Below are positions 4,450 to 6,925 of a stretch of DNA of 6,925 nucleotides, piece after piece (the stretch's first letter is position 1; each line of letters starts with the position of its first letter). A program made the position numbers and the translations under genes. A model generated the notes under the pieces. It had not been told where the DNA came from, made no database searches, and saw only the letters and a list, made by a program, of their open reading frames with translations. This DNA comes from Chloroflexota bacterium (GTDB lineage Bacteria > Chloroflexota > UBA6077 > CF-72). The stretch is from assembly GCA_019247135.1 (NCBI GenBank), contig JAFAPL010000736.1, positions 1 to 6,925 on the forward strand, written 5' to 3'.

Positions 4450-5724
4450 TCAACCAACTCCGTCAAAGAGTTCCATCGCCTTGGCCGACAGATTCCCCTT
4501 CTCATACTCGATGAAGCCCAAATCTCGGAAGTCGGTCGGAAAGTACACGCCTTTCTCTTTGAAGATTACGATACGTTGCCCATACTCAAGAGATGCTGCG
4601 CCCAACTCGTAAATAACATTTTCTCGCGGTCGCCAAATTGAATTCCCGCCCTTATCTCTGAATTCTTCATCTGCGGAGAAGATAAATATTCCTGCGGTGC
4701 AGGACTTCATTAGTTCACGGATTTCCTGAGAAATCGGACGGCCCACATTTGGCTCATCTTGCGCCACAACGTACGGAATGTGGAATCGGTTCAAGATGTT
4801 TTGCACCTGCTGCAGTGCATCTTTGTCCCAGCGGTGCGCTACAAAGAACTGCCGGCTCTCCGGGCGCGCCTCATTCGTCGATGGTGCCACGTCTGCCGTG
4901 CTTCCGCCGCCGGCTCGAGGCTGATTTACAGACCGACCGCTAACCGCACCGTCTCCCGTGGCCGCCTCCGGCCGAAACGGCTCCCCTGGAGGAGCGGATA
5001 CGAGCGGCTGGGCAGATTCCTCGACCGACACATTCGCGGGCGTCGTACTGTCGGTAGGAGGACCGGCTTCCAGAGTGACCCACGTTGAGCCGCTGATAAC
5101 CCGTATGAACCCGACTTCCCGACCGTTGAGCGTGAGGATTTCCGCAACCTCCTGAGCCCAATCGTGTGGAATGGTGAATGGTTCACGCTCGAGGGTATTT
5201 CGAAGAAATTCCGGCGCTGGTAACTTGCTATTGTTGAAATGGGTAAGGATCTGCTCGAAGAGTGGGATATTGCGCATTGCCTGACGTAGCGCTGGAAGGT
5301 GCTCTTCAGCGTTGCGCGGCTTAGTCAGTTGTTCTCCCAATGGTTCAAGCTCAATTATTTCCGAATTGAAGTTACCTTTCGTGAACTTATATTTTGCCGC
5401 CGCGGTTACCAAATCTCGGAATTGACTCGACGCTGGGCTTTTACCCATAGCCTGCGCGAGTAAGACTCTGTTCATCGGCCGGCCGGCATTGTTATCACGG
5501 ATGGCCTGCGCAACTTGGGCAGCTTCTCGTACGGTATGGCGGGGTAGGGACGCGACGGGCCTCTTGGCATATTGGGTTCGGCCGTCGCCAGTTCGATCCT
5601 GGCCCCCGCTACCAAGTGAGACATCGCTCAGCGTACGGGTATCACCAGATACCCGAGCGCGAGCCACACCGCTGCATCTGACGCTGGCAGGTCCCGGCCT
5701 TACTCCCCGCAAGCGCGTCCGCAT
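4450..5724 (-). CDS. TIR-like (PF10137, CAP12/Pycsar-type) effector with N-terminal winged-helix-like module; native start probably near 5570
   Basis: Three parts are visible in the 424-codon frame. Residues 61-219 form an alpha/beta module reminiscent of winged-helix domains seen in bacterial TIR-like defence proteins (PRHTVREAAQVAQAI, AMGKSPASSQFRDLV, KYKFTKGNFNSEIIELEPLG). Residues 220-290 are a Pro/Ser/Ala-rich linker. Residues 291-424 match the TIR-like nucleotide-binding domain: QFFVAHRWD, DEPNVGRPI, then RENVIYELGAASLEYG with Glu 373 as likely catalytic acid, and RIVIFKEKGV. Relatives cleave NAD+ on phage infection after second-messenger sensing (CBASS, Pycsar) or act alone; no cyclase is present here, so it looks stand-alone. 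Codons 1-50 read through an HNH remnant and antisense tRNA and are not native. An ATG at 5570 lies one base out of frame. Met 84 (5475) is in frame but would remove the start of the module. Confidence 0.8.
   Translation of the reverse strand: MRTRLRGVRPGPASVRCSGVARARVSGDTRTLSDVSLGSGGQDRTGDGRTQYAKRPVASLPRHTVREAAQVAQAIRDNNAGRPMNRVLLAQAMGKSPASSQFRDLVTAAAKYKFTKGNFNSEIIELEPLGEQLTKPRNAEEHLPALRQAMRNIPLFEQILTHFNNSKLPAPEFLRNTLEREPFTIPHDWAQEVAEILTLNGREVGFIRVISGSTWVTLEAGPPTDSTTPANVSVEESAQPLVSAPPGEPFRPEAATGDGAVSGRSVNQPRAGGGSTADVAPSTNEARPESRQFFVAHRWDKDALQQVQNILNRFHIPYVVAQDEPNVGRPISQEIRELMKSCTAGIFIFSADEEFRDKGGNSIWRPRENVIYELGAASLEYGQRIVIFKEKGVYFPTDFRDLGFIEYEKGNLSAKAMELFDGVG
5581..5588 (+). repeat. Right 8-bp direct repeat bracketing the inserted cassette
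   Basis: GCCGTCGC matches 3415-3422 exactly and marks where the 3' half of the split tRNA resumes; the two copies are 2166 bp apart. Confidence 0.6.
5584..5614 (+). pseudogene. tRNA-Met copy A, 3' half only
   Basis: The end of the variable loop (GTC), T arm GCCAG-TTCGATC-CTGGC, acceptor 3' strand CCCCGCT and A-CCA are all present. The acceptor strand pairs with the GGCGGGG of the 5' half at 3378. The T stem differs from copy B (GCCAG/CTGGC against GGGAG/CTCCC) with both strands changed together, so it comes from a distinct, once functional tRNA allele rather than from a fresh duplication of copy B. Confidence 0.85.
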
Positions 5725-5834
5725 GCGACGGCAGTTCGCACAAACGACTGGGCAGTTCTCAATCTCACGGCGTACGGCTCGCTGTGACGAAGAAAGCCGC
5801 GCGACAGAGTGTTTGGCTCGGAAGTCGCGCGGGA
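5628..5834 (-). pseudogene. Truncated HNH endonuclease gene (second copy, C-terminal part)
   Basis: The minus strand reads RLSSSQRAVRREIENCPVVCANCRRMRTRLR, paralogous to the HNH gene beside the intact tRNA (EVEKCEVVCANCHRMRTRLR there). One frame over, it continues ASDAAVWLALGYLVIPVR and ends at a TGA (5630-5628), matching the tail seen in the other copy. The first half, with CxxC and DFDH, is gone: homology fades at about 5830, next to the RNase H-like stop. It ends 13 nt from the tRNA CCA, as the other copy does (11 nt). It cannot encode a working nuclease. Part of it is read in frame as the spurious N-terminus of the TIR-like open frame. Confidence 0.85.
5636..5655 (+). terminator. Conserved hairpin downstream of tRNA copy A 3' half
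   Basis: CGGGTATC-ACCA-GATACCCG is a perfect 8-bp stem with the same ACCA loop and the same position as the hairpin after copy B. No U-run follows, so the terminator label is tentative. Confidence 0.45.
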
Positions 5835-6263
5835 TTAGCGGTTCGGTAAACCCGCGGCTGCTTCGGCACGAGCGTGTTCGGATACGGCTTTCGCGGCCAG
5901 CAGACGCGCGTCCAGGTTTGCAGCGCTCGGGACGTGCTCTGCCTGCCAGGACTCGAACCGACCAAGATCGGTCAGCGCAAGTTCGTGCAGCCGCCGCAGG
6001 TTCGGGCTATGGACACTGTAGGCGCCCATCAACTGGTTGATCATGACCTGGCTGCTCGAGCGCACCACGATTTCGCGCACGCCGTAGTTGCGGGCGCGCT
6101 CCAGGGCCATGAGGAGCGCTTCGTACTCGGCTTCGTTGTTCGTGCGGATACCGAGGTAGCGATAGCTGCGCGAGTGGACGCGGTGTGGCGGCTGCACGAG
6201 GACGGCTCCAGCGCCTGCCGGGCCGGGGTTCCGGCGGCAGGCACCGGCGATGTAGATGATCAT
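5835..6263 (-). CDS. RNase HI-like protein (RVT_3 type) lacking most catalytic residues
   Basis: The 142-residue protein has the RNase H fold pattern: MIIYIAGACRRNPGPAGAGAVLV, then a strand VHSRSYRYLG, TNNEAEYEALLMALERA, REIVVRSSSQVMINQLMG and a final EHVPSAANLDARLLAAKA. Active relatives cut RNA in RNA-DNA hybrids using four acids. Here the first (YTDGA) is Ala, the third (SDSQ) is Ser and the fourth (near NxxADxLA) is displaced, leaving Arg. Only the Glu of NNEAEYEAL remains. Hydrolysis is therefore unlikely; it may be a binding or regulatory relic. The ATG at 6263 is chosen because family members start just before the first strand, and GGAG precedes it closely. In-frame ATGs at 6299 and 6314 would add unrelated residues and enter the repeat array. 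Confidence 0.83.
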   Translation of the reverse strand: MIIYIAGACRRNPGPAGAGAVLVQPPHRVHSRSYRYLGIRTNNEAEYEALLMALERARNYGVREIVVRSSSQVMINQLMGAYSVHSPNLRRLHELALTDLGRFESWQAEHVPSAANLDARLLAAKAVSEHARAEAAAGLPNR

Positions 6264-6297
6264 CTCTCCGCATACCACGCGGGGCGTCACACAGGGC

Positions 6298-6460
6298 ATC
6301 ACGTGACGAGGCAAAAAGCGTCACGCGAGTATGAGAAACCGTCACCTGGGCAGCACAAGCGTCACATGAGGAGCAAAAAGCGTCACGTGAGCAGCGAAAA
6401 GCGTCACGCGGGTAGAAAAAGCGTCACGTAGGTAGCAAAAAGCGTCACGTCGAGACCAAG
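6298..6460. repeat. Tandem 20-21-bp repeat array (about 8 units)
   Basis: Contiguous units begin at about 6298, 6319, 6340, 6360, 6381, 6402, 6422 and 6443. Consensus is CGTCACGTGAG, then GAGC or TAGC, then a run of four or five A and a G. A further partial copy lies at 6285. Units vary between 20 and 21 bp, so no continuous protein repeat is encoded; there are no unique spacers, so it is not CRISPR. The core TCACGTGA-like segment is a palindrome and the unit is about two helical turns, fitting an array of protein-binding sites. It lies upstream of both the RNase H-like gene (minus) and the DUF3500 gene (plus). Confidence 0.88.
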
Positions 6461-6591
6461 CGCGTCCACCCCGCGAGCGAAAGCCGACACATGCCGCGGC
6501 GGCCATCACGCACAAATCCAACTGCTGCTCAGGATCCTATCCAGCGCACACGCAAGCTAGCATCCGGATCGGCACTCGCGCCTTCAGGACC

Positions 6592-6925
6592 ATGTCTGCC
6601 ATCCACCACCGCTTCGGCATCCGCCCGCTGCCGACCATGCCCGCGAAACAGCCATTCGCGCGGCGCGATGACGACGTCAGCCAGCGCTTCGATCTCTACG
6701 GTGAACACGGTCGCGCCGCCATGGCTGCGCCTTTCGTCGGGCTGACCACGGACGGGCAGGTCGTGCCCGACCTGTTCGCGCTGAGCCCGACAGGCATCTC
6801 CACTCAGGCGATCGTGGACGCGGCGAATGCGTTCGTCGACGCACTGAGCCGTGAGCAGCGCGACCAAGCGCATTTCAAGCTGGACGATCCCATGTGGCGG
6901 GCCTGGAGCAACATCCACCCGTTCG
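6592..6925 (+). CDS. DUF3500-family protein, N-terminal part (partial, runs off the right edge)
   Basis: A plus-strand frame is open from 6436 to the end with no stop. From the ATG at 6592 it reads MSAIHHRFGIRPLPTMPAKQ and gives 111 residues. The stretches AAPFVGLTTDGQVVPDLFAL, STQAIVDAANAFVDALSREQ and the ending DDPMWRAWSNIHPF fit the DUF3500 pattern, in which a conserved TTDG, a P-E-Q-R helix and W-x-x-W-S-N-x-H-x follow each other. The function of the family is not established. ATGs at 6637 and 6721 are alternatives; the first keeps the fullest N-terminus but has only a weak AGGA at very short spacing. The opposite-strand frame here (6529-6918) has no recognisable family features and is judged its shadow. 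Confidence 0.82.
   Translation, partial: MSAIHHRFGIRPLPTMPAKQPFARRDDDVSQRFDLYGEHGRAAMAAPFVGLTTDGQVVPDLFALSPTGISTQAIVDAANAFVDALSREQRDQAHFKLDDPMWRAWSNIHPF

Noticed and set aside
4053..4453. Two minus-strand proteins (4053-4277 and 4190-4453)
   Set aside because: They cross the inverted repeats, have skewed Arg/Ser/Pro composition and no recognisable motif.
3423..5580. Insertion sequence with terminal inverted repeats
   Set aside because: The ends show no convincing inverted repeat and there is no transposase; only the 8-bp direct repeat would fit.
3378..5614. Group I or II intron in the tRNA, or trans-spliced split tRNA
   Set aside because: The break is in the variable region rather than the anticodon loop, the insert contains another full tRNA and two minus-strand genes, and no intron core was recognised.
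5874..6431. Plus-strand protein with a Lys/Arg-His-rich repeat tail
   Set aside because: It is the shadow of the RNase H-like gene extended into the tandem repeat; the mix of 20- and 21-bp units breaks the peptide period.
6298..6460. CRISPR array
   Set aside because: Units of 20-21 bp abut directly with no unique spacers, and no cas gene is seen.
6529..6918. Minus-strand 129-residue protein
   Set aside because: The plus strand in the same place encodes clear DUF3500 motifs; the minus frame has no family features.

Overview
The window is a high-GC bacterial chromosomal segment from a free-living, probably soil- or sediment-type bacterium. Pointers are an F420/deazaflavin-type nitroreductase, an AraC-VOC gene pair, a DUF3500 protein and strong GC bias at third codon positions. 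The phylum cannot be fixed from this sequence; Actinomycetota, Chloroflexota-like lineages and Acidobacteriota-like lineages all remain possible. All function calls rest on motif recognition by eye; no database search was run.

Layout. Positions 1-487 (minus) hold a stand-alone AraC-type DNA-binding protein followed 9 nt later by the first codons of a VOC/glyoxalase-like gene that runs off the left edge. Positions 559-2124 (minus) encode a polytopic GT39/ArnT-like glycosyltransferase. A 200-bp block of degenerate repeats (2136-2341) separates it from a divergent pair on the plus strand: an MmcQ/YjbR-family protein with an Ala/Pro-rich tail, and a deazaflavin-dependent nitroreductase-family protein.

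Positions 3378-5835 are the accessory region and the most interesting part. A tRNA-Met(CAT) gene (copy A) is split in two: its 5' half lies at 3378-3421 and its 3' half at 5584-5614. The halves are bracketed by an 8-bp direct repeat (GCCGTCGC at 3415 and at 5581). The intervening 2.16 kb carries a complete, diverged tRNA-Met(CAT) (copy B, 3475-3549), a convergent HNH endonuclease gene broken by apparent frameshifts, a palindrome-rich non-coding stretch, and a gene for a TIR-like (PF10137, CAP12/Pycsar-effector type) protein with an N-terminal winged-helix-like module, a likely anti-phage effector. Immediately after the 3' half of tRNA copy A lies a truncated second HNH gene, so the tRNA-Met plus convergent HNH arrangement exists twice. 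The long open frame of the TIR-like gene runs upstream through the antisense tRNA fragment and the HNH remnant, so its apparent first ~50 residues are not native. No integrase or transposase is visible.

Right of the cassette are an RNase HI-like protein that has lost three of its four catalytic acidic residues (minus strand, 5835-6263), a 20-21-bp tandem repeat array (6298-6460), and a DUF3500 gene (plus strand, from about 6592) cut off by the window edge.

Working model (inference): the tRNA-Met/HNH unit marks a hotspot, and a cassette carrying its own tRNA-Met, HNH gene and TIR-like defence gene has been inserted into the resident tRNA-Met, with copy B replacing the disrupted tRNA.
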